From Antedon mediterranea (lineage: Eukaryota > Echinodermata > Crinoidea > Comatulida > Antedonidae), in contig NC_092673.1 in assembly GCF_964355755.1 (NCBI RefSeq), positions 14,267,001 through 14,331,000 of the forward strand: DNA of 64,000 bases, in the 5' to 3' direction. The notes under the pieces are model-generated. The model was given only the letters and a program-made list of their open reading frames with translations, was not told the origin of the DNA and searched no databases. The first letter of the stretch is position 1. Each line of letters starts with the position of its first letter. A program made the translations under genes and the position numbers. Below are positions 23,640-36,327 of the stretch, piece after piece.

Positions 23640-24610
23640 AGGTGGAAATCGCCAAAACTTCAATGTAAGTGGCATGGGCCATACCTAATTATCACGAAAC
23701 TATCTCAGCAGGTGGTGTACCGGAGGGACCGAGAAAGAAACCAAAGGTCGTGCACGTGGACCAACTGAAGCCATATGAGGGTGAGGAGATCGCCTGTGGG
23801 ACATCCCTCCCGGAAACGAGAGTTTGTTGGTTTGGGTCGCACAGGAAGCCGTTGCCGAAAGTAGCGAGACGCCAACAGTCCCGGAGGAAGTTTGACGGAG
23901 AAATCCAACAGCCCAAAATGCCTGAAGAAGGCCCCAGAGGAACCCTGTGATCGGGGAAATATGCCTGTACCTCCACAGACCCCCTAGAAGGAAGGTATCC
24001 CAGGAGGTGTAAGGCGGAGGCCTGCACGGTACGAACAATAAGCAGCTAGGTTCTCTTGCCGTTTATGTTTTACCTAATGTTGTTTTGTTTGTTTTTCTTT
24101 ATTTTTTCATAAAGATGCGAGGAGGAGGTGACTACGAGTTTGACCGATGTCCGAGAACATACCCCCATTCAAGCGCCCTACAGCGGCATCGAAAGCGAAG
24201 CCATGGCGACAGAAGAAGGGACCACGTCTGTGAGCGTTCCTCTGCAACCTTTTCCAGGAGGGACGCCCTGATCCGCCACTGTAACCGGGTACACCGAAAG
24301 AGGGCCGCGACACCACCAAGCCAGACCAGGCCGTCATGTCACCCAGTGCCCAAGCCAGGGCGAGCGACGCATTGCAGGTGTCGCCTGGATCGGTCTCCTT
24401 GTTAGAAGTGCCAAATGTGGCGAGGAAGGAAACCATGGTGACCAATGAGCAGCAACTAACTGGAAAACCCTGGAACCTGTTACAGCTGCTCCGAGGAGGT
24501 AGAGACGATGACGGGGAAGGAGAAGAAGAACCATTCGAGATAGTCGACCTGGAAAAGCTCCTAACAGGACATCATCTAAAGAATGGAGGATTTAGGAAGC
24601 CTAGGTAAAA
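23640..24610 (+). mobile_element. 3' part of a Ty3/gypsy-like element: integrase tail plus C2H2-finger ORF, degenerate
   Basis: At 23650-23720 one frame reads KLQCKWHGPYLIITKLSQQ. After a frameshift the next reads PRKKPKVVHVDQLKPYEGEE (23715-23780). Together they are the C-terminal chromodomain-side end of a Ty3/gypsy integrase (W-x-GPY ... VHVDQLKPY). Following it, 24118-24300 encodes two degenerate C2H2 fingers (CPRTYPHSSALQRHRKRSH and CERSSATFSRRDALIRHC). Each lacks its first Cys pair partner, so neither can fold as a classical finger. A shifted acidic frame runs 24336-24608 (GGRDDDGEGEEEPFEIVDLE). GC content is clearly higher than in the flanks, consistent with an inserted element. No LTR was located. 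Confidence 0.45.
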
Positions 24611-24628
24611 CGAAGAAATCCGCAACAC

Positions 24629-25880
24629 ATGATGACTAAGAAGTGGAAACAACCTCTGGGCTACTTTTTGTCTGCCGGTCCATCTTCCAGGTACGCACAA
24701 ATGATCTTGCTGAAGGAATGTATTACAAAGTTAAGTTACAGGGAGTATATAGTAGCAGGGTTGATTGTGAAGGCTGTTGTTTGTGATCAGGGTTCAAATA
24801 ACAGGAAAATGTTTATTGAGCTCGGGGTAAACACTGAGAAACCCTACATGGAATGGAAGAATGCTAATGAAGAAATTCATAACATCCTCTTCCTCTATGA
24901 TCCTCCACATCTTCTGAAGAGCGTACGCAATAATCTGAAACTGGAAATGAGATCAAATGGGATCATACCGTTCAATTTTATAATAATGATTCCCAGCTTC
25001 CTTTGAGAATGGCTCCCATGTTAACGACCAAGCATATTACCCTCCCGCCATTCACACCGATGAGAGTTTGCTTAGCAGCACAAGTTTTAAGCCATAGTGT
25101 TGCTTCTGGAATTATGATGTATGCTTCTCTCGATAAGCTTCCAGGTGAAACAGTTCATACTGGTACGTTTATCGATAAATTTGACAAGCTATTTGACACA
25201 TGTAACGCGAGACATTTTAGGGACACTGTTAAGTATAGATGGCCAGTAACCGGCACATCTGTGCACATTCCATTTTGAAATGACTGTATTGATTGGATAA
25301 AGGGTTGGCAAGTAAAGGATGGATCAATTATGAGGATTGCTTGCATTAATGGCTGGATTCTTACACTGAATTCAATGACCCAGCTACTTCATGATCTCGG
25401 CACCTACTACAACTTTAACTATTTGCTGACAAATCAACTGAATCAAGATTGCTTGGAAAATTTATTTGGTGGTCACCGGTTCAGTCCTATGGCAAATGAA
25501 TTTAGGGCTACGTTAAAGCAGGTTTTGTGCAACAAATTTATGATACCATTAGGAAATCAAACAAATTGCCAACTAGATCAAGATCAACTGTTCAATTTGC
25601 CCATTCATTCAAACCAACCACAACAATCCAACACACCATCACCTACAATGCCATTCCGTTTAAAGACATTTGCCTTGAGATCAGTACCAAAGATCAGGCT
25701 AAACAGAACACATTGGTGTACATTGCTGGCTATGTTAGTAAGCAGTCTTGGCCAAACATCCGAATAGCCAAACCTGCACAAGACACACAATATGTAGACC
25801 CATCACAGCTGCTAATTAGTTACAAGGCGCACGATGTTACGATGTATAATTTCGGAGAGTACTGTACCCACCGATAGCCT
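24629..25880 (+). pseudogene. P-element/THAP9-like transposase, degenerate
   Basis: Three overlapping frames give the RNase-H-like transposase in order. 24629-25006 has KWKQPLGYFLSAG, VCDQGSNN and LYDPPHLLKSVRNNL. 25003-25278 has LPPFTPMRVCLAAQVLSHSV and the LPGETVHTG...FDKLFD block. 25280-25767 has CINGW and LLTNQLNQDCLENLF, with D and E spaced as in the catalytic D..E pair of P transposase. A further shift gives QNTLVYIAGYVSK (25680-25740). The THAP DNA-binding N-terminus is missing: the match begins abruptly next to the Ty3-like remnant. At least three frame changes make it dead. A second fragment of the same superfamily lies at 46990-47470. Confidence 0.65.
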
Positions 25881-26205
25881 TGTAGACAACCTAAACTTGT
25901 GCGATTTGATTTCGGGTATTATCTTTTCTCTTATGTCACTAATAACATGCAAGTACTTATTAAATTGAACCTGATAAAGATGTTTTCTCTGCTTGGACAA
26001 GATAGGAATTTTAATCTCTGTGAATCTGTAACGGAACCTATAAGATTAACGCACAAGAACATAAGCATTATACCCATGAGACATAAAACAAATCAAGACA
26101 CAGGAGCATGAAAGGCATTATTATGATCATTGTAAATCTATGCAATTTGTTTTGCGCTTTAAAAAGAATTGTATTTACTTAATTGTATAAAATTTAAGAT
26201 GTGCT
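25881..26205. other. Spacer between P-like and FEN1-like remnants
   Basis: Open frame 25899-26111 (70 codons) has no recognised domain. AT-rich and probably non-coding. Confidence 0.4.
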
Positions 26206-28020
26206 ACATATAAATATACAACCCGTGAACAATATTTTGATAAAACCTTTGAGAAATGTGGCCTCTTCGACGACCCAGATTATCCAAAGGCAGAAATATA
26301 TTACAAATTGTCGAGGGCCTCGATAAACAAATCTGAGGATGCAGTACAGCGTACTATTTCCGCTATTCGAAACTTCACAAATCCCTTTTCCTTGACCAAA
26401 AGAATCATCTATATAACTTTGCATCAGGTTCTCCGTGCTGAAAAAGCTGGTAAAGAGGCTAAACAAAGTTCTTCTAAAATCGGCTAATCCTAAAACAATG
26501 TTCTTTGAACCATGGAGGTATAATACCATGTTTGAACCAATTAAGAGACAGAAACTGAAAACTATGGAAGCTTGCAATAAAATGATGAAGGTCACTGCCT
26601 CACAGGGAAAGGTATGACATACTAATTATTTTTAAATATTATTCTTGCAATCATATAACTAATATAGTACCTTCAAAATGCGTTTTACATTCAGGATGGC
26701 AATGGATTTTTCCATTTATTGGTGAACCTTCCTCCAACATTGGGAGAAATATGTTTACTGATAGTGATACTTGACCAAGTGGTGTTTTATTTTTTCAACT
26801 GACTTATACCATATGGACTTGATAAAGGCACAGGAGTGTTTTACACTGTGGATCATCTGAATGTTACATATTGGACCAGCAACTGGAAAACCTAAATATT
26901 TCAAACTATTCTTGTCAAATGACCAAAACAAAATTCAGCTTTTCCATCTAATGTTACGTGTGTGGTGAAGCAAGACAGCCGCATCTCGACTTCAGAGAAG
27001 TGAAACATCAATAATTTTGGTAAAGGGACAAGCATATCAAATGCAATCAACTGATGATGGCGAGGTGAGTATGGTAATATAAAATCCAATCATAATGTAT
27101 GTACTAAAATTCAGATTATCATTTTTAACCTTCTTCAAACTAATTTCAGGTTTCACAGTGTGAGATACATGAACTGGTTTCGAAACAAGAGGAGACTGAC
27201 ACCAGAGTTGTGTTGTACCTTAAATATTCTGCCAATAAGGGGTATAAATTGGCAGTTGTGAGGAAGCCTGACTTCATTATGCTATGTCAATCCCAATAGT
27301 AATATACCTAGATACAGGGACTGATAAATATCGCAAGATTGTGAATGTAAGTGAACTGAATTCAGGGAGCTAAAATATGCACTACATTAATAAGATTATA
27401 CGCATTTACCAGAGAAGACGTAACTAGTGCAAGGGCAAGGGTAAAGTTGGACCATTGAACAAACTACCCCAATTAAGTGCCAAACTGCCTTCAGGTAATG
27501 ATCTTTCTTGCGTTATTGGTAATCATTTTGTTGTTATTATTATTATTAGTACTCTGTCCTAATTTTTAAATGATTTTCTTCAGAACACTAGGCGATGACT
27601 GTTTCGTAAGTCTGAAAGTTATGGATGACATCAAGGCATTTACATGTTACGTATGGCCATTCTTGTGAACAGTCAATTAATAATTTACGCAGCATTATGC
27701 TCAAAAAAAGGGTAAGTGAGGAAGAGCAACTTACTATAAAATCAAAGATGGATCTCTCGTGCCTTCCACCATAATCTTGTCCCACATTTTGAGAGTCACT
27801 CACTGCCTTGCTATCTACAAGCGAGCAGGATAAGGGATTTATTGGTGCCCAAAACCATATGACCAAGGACAAGGCTGGCAGAAAACTGACAGCATATTAG
27901 AGCCAATTTTGTCACAAAGTGCTGTTCTACCCCCTTCTCTTATTGATCTTATTGAAAAACATCTGAGGAGCTGGACTAAGAAGAGTTAGATGAAGGGGGT
28001 CATATCCTAGAAGAAATCCT
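26206..28020 (+). pseudogene. Second, distinct gene family with FEN1-like C-terminal domain, heavily decayed
   Basis: Blocks in order: 26225-26470 TREQYFDKTFEKCG...LHQVLRAEKAGKEAK; 26500-26615 MFEPIKRQKLKTM and TASQGKV; 26840-27065 VDHLNVTYW, GPATGKPKYFKLFLSNDQNK and ILVKGQAYQMQSTDDGE, ending at a splice donor; 27150-27290 VSQCEIHELVSKQEETDTRV...YKLAVVRKPD; 27300-27345 LDTGTDKYRKIVNV; 27425-27490 CKGKGKVGPLNKLPQ; 27590-27720 FTCYV...SINNLRSIMLKKR; 27860-27980 DQGQGWQKT, AVLPPSLIDLIEKH. The middle has the EADTR / TDKY / GKGK layout of FEN1/PIN-like domains in predicted multi-copy invertebrate proteins. Sequence outside that layout differs from the 14.6-19.0 kb gene, so these are two families sharing a nuclease module. 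Many stops and frameshifts. Confidence 0.5.
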
Positions 28021-31000
28021 CTAGAATGAGGATAAATTCATACATGTATGCATTTAGTGTAGAACTATTAATCTCAAAATTATATCATTGTTTACAAAAT
28101 CATTCAATATGATAAAAGGTAGATAACTAAACAATGAAGTAATATCCTAGTGTATTATTAATAACAAAGATCGGCACAAACATTTTATGTCATGAAATAT
28201 ATTAAATTAAAAACTTGGAAAGGGCACATACGATACGATAAAACTTTATTGTCACAACGGCAAAATATACAGTTATGAGATATAGGTCCTTAAGTACACT
28301 CAAGTTAGTATAAATAACCTGATAGCTGATAGAATATATGTATAGTAAGTAAAAAGAGGGAAAAGTTTGTAATTGAGATTGAAGCTCCTGTTCTGAATTA
28401 CTGTCAAGAAGAAGCAGAATATTGTCATACGTGTATTATGGAATACGCTCCATAAAGCCATCAAATACAAGAATTCTCGGCTTACTCTTCGAGATGGACT
28501 GCATCTTGCAGTAGGAATATGCTTCTTTACCACGATGGTAACCACTGGTTGGTAAAATTCAGACTTTGGTTCCATCTGCCATGCCGATGCTTCTTAAAAT
28601 TACTTTAACATTAACGAAACTCTTGCAGAGTAACGCAAAGAACTCATGGCAGCTCACATAGGCTACGCACCAGAAGTCTTTTTTTTTACGAATTCACCAC
28701 CTACATTTAAAGGTGACATTTCTAGCCTCGGAAATATGTTTCTGGACATTATGGGACTATGTCTGAACATAGTACCTCTATGTAAACTCGGCAGGAAGTG
28801 TACACATACTATTCCAGAGTAAAGACCGACTATTTACTACATTGCCGACAAGCTGAAGAAGAAAACCAAATCTTGTGTATCTCAATGGTTTAATATCTGA
28901 TTTGTTGAACTTATGCAGACTTCATCAACCTACCTCGTAACTATCGTGCAATCTTACATATTTCTGTAAAATTTTTCAGCTAAAGCAATTATTACAATAT
29001 AATCATTGTGCAATTTTAATGCAATAAATATATGATATATTTTTAAAATGTTGTTTTGTTTACAAACATAATTGAAAGTCTTGTTATGTACCAATTATCT
29101 AAAATAAGACCATTGCCATTCTGGAGATCCACATAGACGCGCAGAGACTATGGCGCGCCAAGTTATCTTTTATAAATACATCCATTAGTTATCTCTATTC
29201 AAAACTTAGATATACAGTAGTTAGATACTGTACATTTCTATTGATGGATATTGATTGTGTATTAATCACTCAGTCAATCCGGCGAGATTGAGAAGAAGAA
29301 ATATTAATATTGTATTTCTACATTTGTCTAATAATAATTTTTTTTTTTACATAATTGTAATTTGGCGTAGAAACATATGATGCTCACACATAGAAGCCCG
29401 TCTTAGGGACACTCCTGTTCAGGGGACACTTATATATATATGATTTTACTGCCAACAAATATTTATAATTTGAGGGATCCAGATCGATCAATTGTTGTCA
29501 CAGTGACACGTGTGTAGAGATACAGTAGAACCTCTTCTTTGAACTAGCTTACAGTTAGGCCTATCTTGGCAGCAGAACAAAAAAGAAGAAAAGTGATAAA
29601 TGTTTGACTGAGCACTGTTGACATGCTGCTTACGAGTGGATTGTACTCATTACATTCTTTGCTTAATTATCGCCATTTGTGGTTTTTACTACATACTTTT
29701 TGTTTAGTTCTTTCTGATTTGTCTTATTAGCTTATTTAGAGACTATTTTGAACATCAGTTTTGCTAGGCCCTATCGTGTCTGTGTCTCCTTTGTTTACCA
29801 TGCTGTACAAAGGACTGCACAGTGCTGCCAGCTCCTTTGTTTCTGGGCTTGGCTATAGGTCTGTGTCAGCCTATTAGTCATGTATTGCTATGCTTAGTTC
29901 TCGCCAACTCTTGTTAATAAGTTAAAACATTTTAAATATTTTTTGGCCTGTTTCTACGGGTTGTCGTGCTGGGAAACATGTGCACAAATTTGTGCGACTT
30001 CATCATTAAACACAAGGTCGATATATGGCTAACAAAGACTGTTATGGTGACCTCTAATAAAAAGTAAATTAGCACGGCGCTGAAACAATGTGCTTTAATC
30101 AAAAGTGAAAGTACTTTACTCTTACGCTTTTTTTCCCAAATTTTTTTTCCTTATGGTAAAATAATTTTTCAGATTTATAGGAGGGCGTGCGAAGGGTGCG
30201 CGCGCACCAACACCAGCCCCCCTGCATCTGTCTATTGCAGTAGTATAACGTCATTTTTTAGGCAGGAACAGGATTGGTACCTATAAGAAGAACACTACAA
30301 TTGCTAAATAACAATGTAATGCAGCCTAGGCCTGCCCTAACTAAACAAATATTAATATTATAATACCACACAGTGAGTTGTCTAGGCTAGTTATGGTCTA
30401 GACTATACTACAACTACTACTAATTAATTAAAGAATACAGTATATAACCAAATATTTGCATATTTTAAAATATAAATCTTGTTCAAATTGTATTTTATAT
30501 TAGGCTCATCGAGTACAGAGTTCACAGTCAGGTATTTCACATTATAAAAAAAACATAATCATTAAATAATTGTTTTAAATAATTAAAATATATTGTTTGA
30601 TGTTAGTGTTACTTTTCGTGGTTGTGTTAAAATATAATATTTTGTTGATACTTGTTTTTACTGATACTGTTTTATTGAATACTAATATGGTTTTTATAGT
30701 TTTCAAATTTTGCTAATTGTTTATTCAATTATTGTAAATATTAACAAAATTGACATGGACAGACACATGAATTTAAGAAGGCATTTTTGCTATTTATTAA
30801 CAACGGTCATATATACAAGGGAAACTCTTTACCATTGAACAGAATCTAAATACATTTGGATTTGGGTTGAAGTTAAATATAATGATTTTTTTAAGGACAT
30901 CTGCCACAATATTCCATTATATCAGGAATCAGACAGTGAAAGTGCCTACAATAATGCAGATTATGTCCCCTCTATTGAAGAACGGTCTGACCCTTAATAT

Positions 31001-31440
31001 TTGTGAGTTATGTTTTTTTTTCTCAATAAGTTCAAGTATAAAGATGCACTGTTTCTAACATTCTTGCATGTTTTTTAGTGAGGACTATGAAGCATCAGCA
31101 CATACCGACAGAAGAAGTATCTTGTTGGCCAAGTGAACTAATGGCTCTTTTCGAAAGAAGTCGAACATGTGGAGGTGTAACAGAACGTAAAATAAAAACG
31201 AGAATGTAGCACTACGGTACAAATTACAGCCAAGTGCAAATCTTGTTGGTTTTTGAATGGTATAATCAGCCAAAACATGGCAACATGTTTTTATTTAAAA
31301 TACTATTGTCAGAAAAAAAGAAACTTTTTCATATGAAAATAATCATAACAATAATTTAACCAAATGACTCATCTTTTTTTTAATTTAGTAAATACAGTAA
31401 CATTAAATTGCTTGATAATTTGATTTCACATCTTTTTTTT
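28021..31440. other. Long AT-rich stretch without recognisable genes
   Basis: The minus strand of 28240-28620 ends in GACAATAAAGTTTTATCGTA, a poly(A)-signal-like end that could be a retroelement 3' tail, but no reverse-transcriptase residues were seen. At 29395-29545 the phrases AGGGACACTCCTGTTCAGGGGACAC and CAGTAGAACCTC resemble ends of degenerate pogo/Tigger-type repeats. At 30178-30232 a GC-rich end-like patch (GCGCGCACCAACACCAGCCCCCCTG) stands out. Open frames here are short and featureless. Confidence 0.4.
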
Positions 31441-31469
31441 GCTGCCAGCTACATCATGTATTTTCTCAG

Positions 31470-32145
31470 CACAAACAAAAGGATCAATTTCAAAAGGAAG
31501 TGGATCTTTCTGGGGATATGAGGTGCGACTCAGAAAGTCGTCCATATTGAAGTTGTAAAGCTTCTACAATAGTAAAATTTTAACTTTAAGATCGTGTTGG
31601 GTTAGGAGTGCATTTGAGATGATTTGTTTGAATGAATGCCTATTGAGCAAATTGGAAACTGGATACCATCAATTATTCGGATGGTATACTGGATCGTAAG
31701 TTCAAGCCCAGAAACAAAAATATAGTAGATGATGAAGAACTTGGGAAACAGAAGTTTCAAACTATTTACAACCATGTGAGAGGTACTGTATACATAATCA
31801 TGAAACACCTTTACACCCCAAGTGTCTCCATGAAGAACTGTCACCACGTGATTATATCCTCCCTAGTAAGTTACTATATTTTTAAAGATATTAAATTGTA
31901 GATGTTCAGACCATAATTATTTTAGAGTAGGTCATGTTTCTAGTAAATATTTTATTTCTTTTTAAGATTCAAAAGCTGATAAGACATTGTCAAAAGTGCT
32001 GAATTCCACTTATCTGCTGAATTCTGTAAAACAATTGTCACCTTCCATCCAAACTTATTCATACGAGTCCTTCCATCAGGTAATCAACCATTTTGCCCCT
32101 AAGATGCACCTTTATCGCTTCAAGGGTATGGTTGCAAGGTACAGT
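31470..32145 (+). pseudogene. Fragment of a repetitive gene family with the HFAPK motif
   Basis: Pieces in order: IGNWIPSIIRMVYWI (about 31635-31680), FQTIYNHV (31758), then after a frameshift HNHETPLHPKCLHEELSPRD (31795-31855). After an intron comes an open exon 31970-32140 with SKADKTLSKVLNSTYLL, QLSPSIQTYSYESFHQVI and NHFAPKMHLYRFKGM. I recognise the Q-T-x4-E-x-FH ... HFAPK signature from predicted multi-copy proteins of fish and marine invertebrates that lack a named function and are often tied to transposons. Only the C-terminal half is here, and it is frameshifted. Confidence 0.45.
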
Positions 32146-32699
32146 ACTTTAAATTATTTATCCATAATATACCACTTTTTCTTATCAAGTTTATTATATT
32201 ATTTTTAATATATTGCTGGTTTTCTCATTTTCAAAATATTCATTACTAAGATGCTTGATGTTACATTTGGTAAGAAAAATTAATTAAAATAGCTGTTTTG
32301 GAAAAATAAAACGTTATCTAAATATTGTGCAATTCGATTTAACACTAGAAAATGTTCTGCCAAACTCAAAGGCAAGGAAACTAGTTGAAAGGATGAAAAA
32401 CCTCCGTCGCATCAATGAAATTAAAAATGTCATCAATAAACAATAAATATTGTGATTCTCACGTATGCGCAACATAACTCTGATAGGCGCGTGGCTATGA
32501 ATTTCGTAAAAGTGGCATTGAAAAAAGACATTAAGCTATTACTTACTTATCCAAGAATAAAAATATCAAAGGGACATGTAATTACTACTATGCTTTCGCG
32601 TCAATCAAAAATGTATTCCAAAATTCCTATCTCTGTAATGTAAAATAACTTTTAGTGACGTCACATCAAGTTTTTTACAGGTTTCCCAGGTAGTATGAC

Positions 32700-34130
32700 T
32701 ATGGCAAGCTTAAAACTTTAATTAAATGTTTAATATGACCAAATTACTTGCGAAGTGGAAGGTAAACTCTTGTACTGTATGTCTTTCTTGGGATATCAGT
32801 TATACAGTACTGTAATGTATTTGTTTAAATAATAGGTCTAGACCCTGAGATATTAATATTATTTGTTTCTCATTTAAATAGACAAAGGTTAAAAAGGATG
32901 ATGGTCATGCATAATGGTCATAATTGTAACACATTCTTATGTCTGAGTATGTGGTCATAAGTTACGTAGTATAAAGCGATTACTTTGACACATTGGTTTA
33001 CTTCACTGACATAATCCCAATTTGCATTTGACATGTAACATTAATAATTGCCGTTGTAGTTTTTGTAAGTTTTCTTCATACCGTAGTCTGTATCGGAAGC
33101 ATAGAAATTTGCTGGGCTTGGAAGGTAATCATTTCAATGAAAACTATGTCGAGGATAAAGTGGATGCAGATGCAGACTTTGATATGAAGCTTTATGGTGG
33201 TAATGATATAACAATCCCTGAAGTACTGAAAAAACATTTAGCATTGTTCATACTGAAAACAAAAGAGTATCATATCCTCCCAAAAGTGACATATTTGAAA
33301 ATGCAATGTTCCTAAAGTCCATCAGTCAAAATAATCATGCTGAACATTTTTTCCACCACCGGATACACTATTGATTGGAGAATTTTGGACAGAGAAGATA
33401 GAGAGTACCCCTGAATAGTACGGGAGGACATTTACATAAAAAAGAAGAAACGTTCTCTCAACCGTGACTTGAAACTAGAATTACCGTCCTTGTATAGTGG
33501 AATCTTCACAAATCCTCATAACACTCGTAGGATTCTACTGATGAAGGCACGTGAAACGTGACGAAAATCCCATGTATGTTAACTTTGTGCTGTAAGTTTG
33601 TTTAAAAAACACTTTACAGTTATCATTTAACTCCCTAAGTTCTGAATACTGGTTAAAAGAATTATTGTTTATCAAATTTGGCAATGGTTGAGTCACAAGA
33701 ATGTATCCTTGGAGAGGAAATTAAAAATGGAAAAAAAGGGTTGTGCATATCAGTATATTACAATTTTAAAGGGGTTAAAACATTATCTGGCTCAAAATGA
33801 TGTTGGACAAGCACACATCAAGTGCAGAGTCAACATCCTGAGGTATTAGTTGGTTATACAAGTGGTACAATTTCACCAATAATGAATTTTTTCATCGTAA
33901 TCCCAATGCATTATGGTTATTGTTGTTTGAGTCAAGATATAGAAGCACTCTAAAAAATATCCATCTTGCACTCCTTGTTAGATACAAGCTACTGTAGTAC
34001 ATAAGTATGTACAAGGAAATCCTAAGGCCTTTGATCTCTGATCTAAACATTTTGGAAACTACAGGCATTATACTGTACTTGTTAATGGACATCAGTATCA
34101 TCGACTAGAATTTATTGGTAAGCATACCTG
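32700..34130 (+). repeat. Repeat unit, copy A, carrying a decayed C2H2-type gene fragment
   Basis: About 1.4 kb largely shared with 45800-46950, and in part with 40450-41090. It includes GGATGATGGTCATGCATA, the coding-like block at 33157-33290 (VDADADFDMKL...IPEVLKKHLALFILKTKEYH), the non-coding phrase CCTCATAACACTCGTAGGATTC, and a block at 34045-34110 (ILETTGIILVNGHQYHRL-like in copy B). The protein pieces resemble N-terminal parts of predicted C2H2-containing repetitive proteins; an upstream CSFCKFSSYRSLYRKHRN (33055-33110) is a partial finger. Frames are interrupted, so no functional protein is expected. Confidence 0.6.
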
Positions 34131-34419
34131 CTGATAACTTGTCAAGTCACTCTATTGGTGTGTTTTCTTGTAACCTTTGTTTATTTTGTCGATTTTGTAT
34201 GGCTACTAAGGATGAAATTCAGGTCAATTTTGATGAAACATTCATTGTAACACTAAACTGTCATGCATAATCATAAATTGTAAATTAATTAAATAACTTT
34301 TTGTTTTTATATCATTCACTAAAAAACAGCTATAATTGATATAACTACACACTGACATGAAATAGAATGAAACAATTAAATATACTGTATAAAAAATATT
34401 TATATGATTTGCCCTTTAG

Positions 34420-36040
34420 GAAGCGTTTTACTGTAAAAGTGCAAGGGATCGTCCGGCCACAGGTTACTTAGAGGAGCATATGCTATACATTCGCAAAAAA
34501 ATGATAGATGCATCTACCTCTAGTAGTACAAACAGGAAAGTTGCATGTACAGGTAATTTACTTTACTTTTTATATCAGATTGTTATTTTTATTATAACAT
34601 TTATTTATAATACATGTTTGCTATCCTTCTAATGTACAGGCGAATACTAATTCAATGACAATTATTATTATAAAATGATTAATTCTGCAGTAATGTGTTA
34701 CTTTTCTGCAGTAAGTAATCCACATCCTGAACCACTATCAGAAGAAGTACAACAGTGGATGGAACGTACATCAAACTACCGGTTTGAGTGGATCAAGAAT
34801 AAAAGAACGCTCTATACAGGAAATTGTAAACAAATTTCCCAGACTTTTAGATGAGAGTATGGTAAGCCAAATTCAACATACTGTATATCAATAATATGTT
34901 CTTACCAGCTATTACATATCACTGCTCTGCAGACAATTTAATTTATACTAGTTTTTTTTAAACTTGTGGTGTCAACTGCGCATGGAGTAATTAAAATACC
35001 TTTAGAAAATCGCCAATATTAGTTATTACCATTATGCTGTGTAGTTGTTAATGCTGTGGTCTGCTTTGCATCTTAGTTTTTTCTACATTCCTTTTTATAG
35101 ATTGACCAGGATTTTAATTCACTCTATCCAGAAGTAAGTGATAACATTTACAAAAAGTGGAAGGGGATGGTAGATTCAATTTATGAGTATGAATACCAGA
35201 TGTGCCCTTTTTTGAGGGCAGCAATATGCTTATCACCTGAAAGCGATTTAAAATTGTTGTCTCCAGGTTTTATGTTTTCAAAATTATGTTAAATACAATT
35301 TGTATATATTTGTATATTATCTACCTTTAATACGATGCTATTTGTAAAAATTGTATTAATGGAGAAGGTTGTTTAAGAATCTCATGGTAATTTGATTAAA
35401 CATTCTTCATAGATCAGAAATCTATTTTGGGAATATTGATGATGCCAATTCTATTTGACACGCCTAAGAAGCCGGCTAGTGTTTATTCAATCTTGCCTAC
35501 ATTTATAGATTCACGACGAGTACGTAAATATTATTATTTTTATTCGGGCAAAATGAGTGTAGTTGTACACGTCATATAATTTAACATAAGTATTTCTTTT
35601 ACTATTTGTATTATTTTTTTGTTTTATGGACTGAATTCTGGAATATAAGAAGTTAATTAAAGTTAAATAAGGTTGTAAACAAAATACGTGATCAGACAAA
35701 TATTGAAAGTGAATCTTTTAATGCTTAAGTGCAAACAATCATTTTAGAGTTAAAAGAACTTCATAATTATTATATTATATCCAGATTTGGTTTGCAATTA
35801 GTGCTTTATTTTTGTTTCTCCGGGAAATAATAAATATTGATCAATATTTGGAAAATGTTTGTCACCACACCCACAGCCCTACATATTGGCTCTTGGAGCC
35901 GATAAGTTGACAAGTAAGGAACACTGTGTGGTTATGGAAAAAATGTAATCAAGCAGCCTTCCCTGCTACAAGGCACACTTTGTGCTTGATTGTAACTACC
36001 AAATGCAAATGGGTTTGAAAGTTATTTTAAAGTTGTATTT
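34420..36040 (+). pseudogene. SAMD3-like gene fragment, five exons, frameshifted
   Basis: Exons with good splice sites: 34420-34552, 34712-34861, 35101-35266, 35413-35519 and from 35877. Recognisable order: RIKERSIQEIVNKFPRLLDE, then IDQDFNSLYPEVSDNIYKKW, then DQKSILGILMMPILFDTPKK, then PYILALGADKLTSKEHCVVM and (after an in-frame TAA-like break) YKAHFVLDCNYQM. This is the order of the region after the SAM domain in vertebrate and invertebrate SAMD3-like predicted proteins; no SAM domain was found. Exon 2 needs a frame change near 34775, and exon 5 has a stop after VVMEKM. The function of the family is not established. Confidence 0.45.
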
Positions 36041-36327
36041 ATAAGCAGTCAAAAGATAAGGTTGAAAGTTCCTCATTGAGGGCTTTTTTAGGACTTATTT
36101 GAAATTCAAACAAGTGTAGTAAAAAATGAGTAATATAAAGCCATAATCTGAAGCAAATTTACTATTTAGTGGAAGTCATTTGCAAGATAGTGATGCAAAA
36201 TTAAGAACTTACATATCAGATATAGATGATTTTATATTAAAGATGTATGAACTGCGAGATTTTTTATTAAAAAGAGCCGTAACAGCGTTAACAAACCAGA
36301 GAATTAAAGTTGAAGATGTACCTTTTC
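36041..36327. other. Short spacer with open frame of unknown meaning
   Basis: An open frame begins at 36180 (DSDAKLRTYISDIDDFILKM) and runs into the tandem repeat at 36328, ending at 36395. The pre-repeat part is helix-rich and could be a last exon of the SAMD3-like gene; I cannot confirm it. Confidence 0.25.

Noticed and set aside
23692-24038. Overlapping minus-strand frames of 111-112 codons
   Set aside because: Antisense to the GC-rich Ty3-like remnant, where stops are rare in all frames.
28240-28620. Possible LINE 3' end on the minus strand
   Set aside because: It has a poly(A)-signal-like end only; no reverse-transcriptase or endonuclease residues were visible.
29395-29545. Possible pogo/Tigger-type terminal repeats
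   Set aside because: Only two short phrases match and no paired ends could be aligned.
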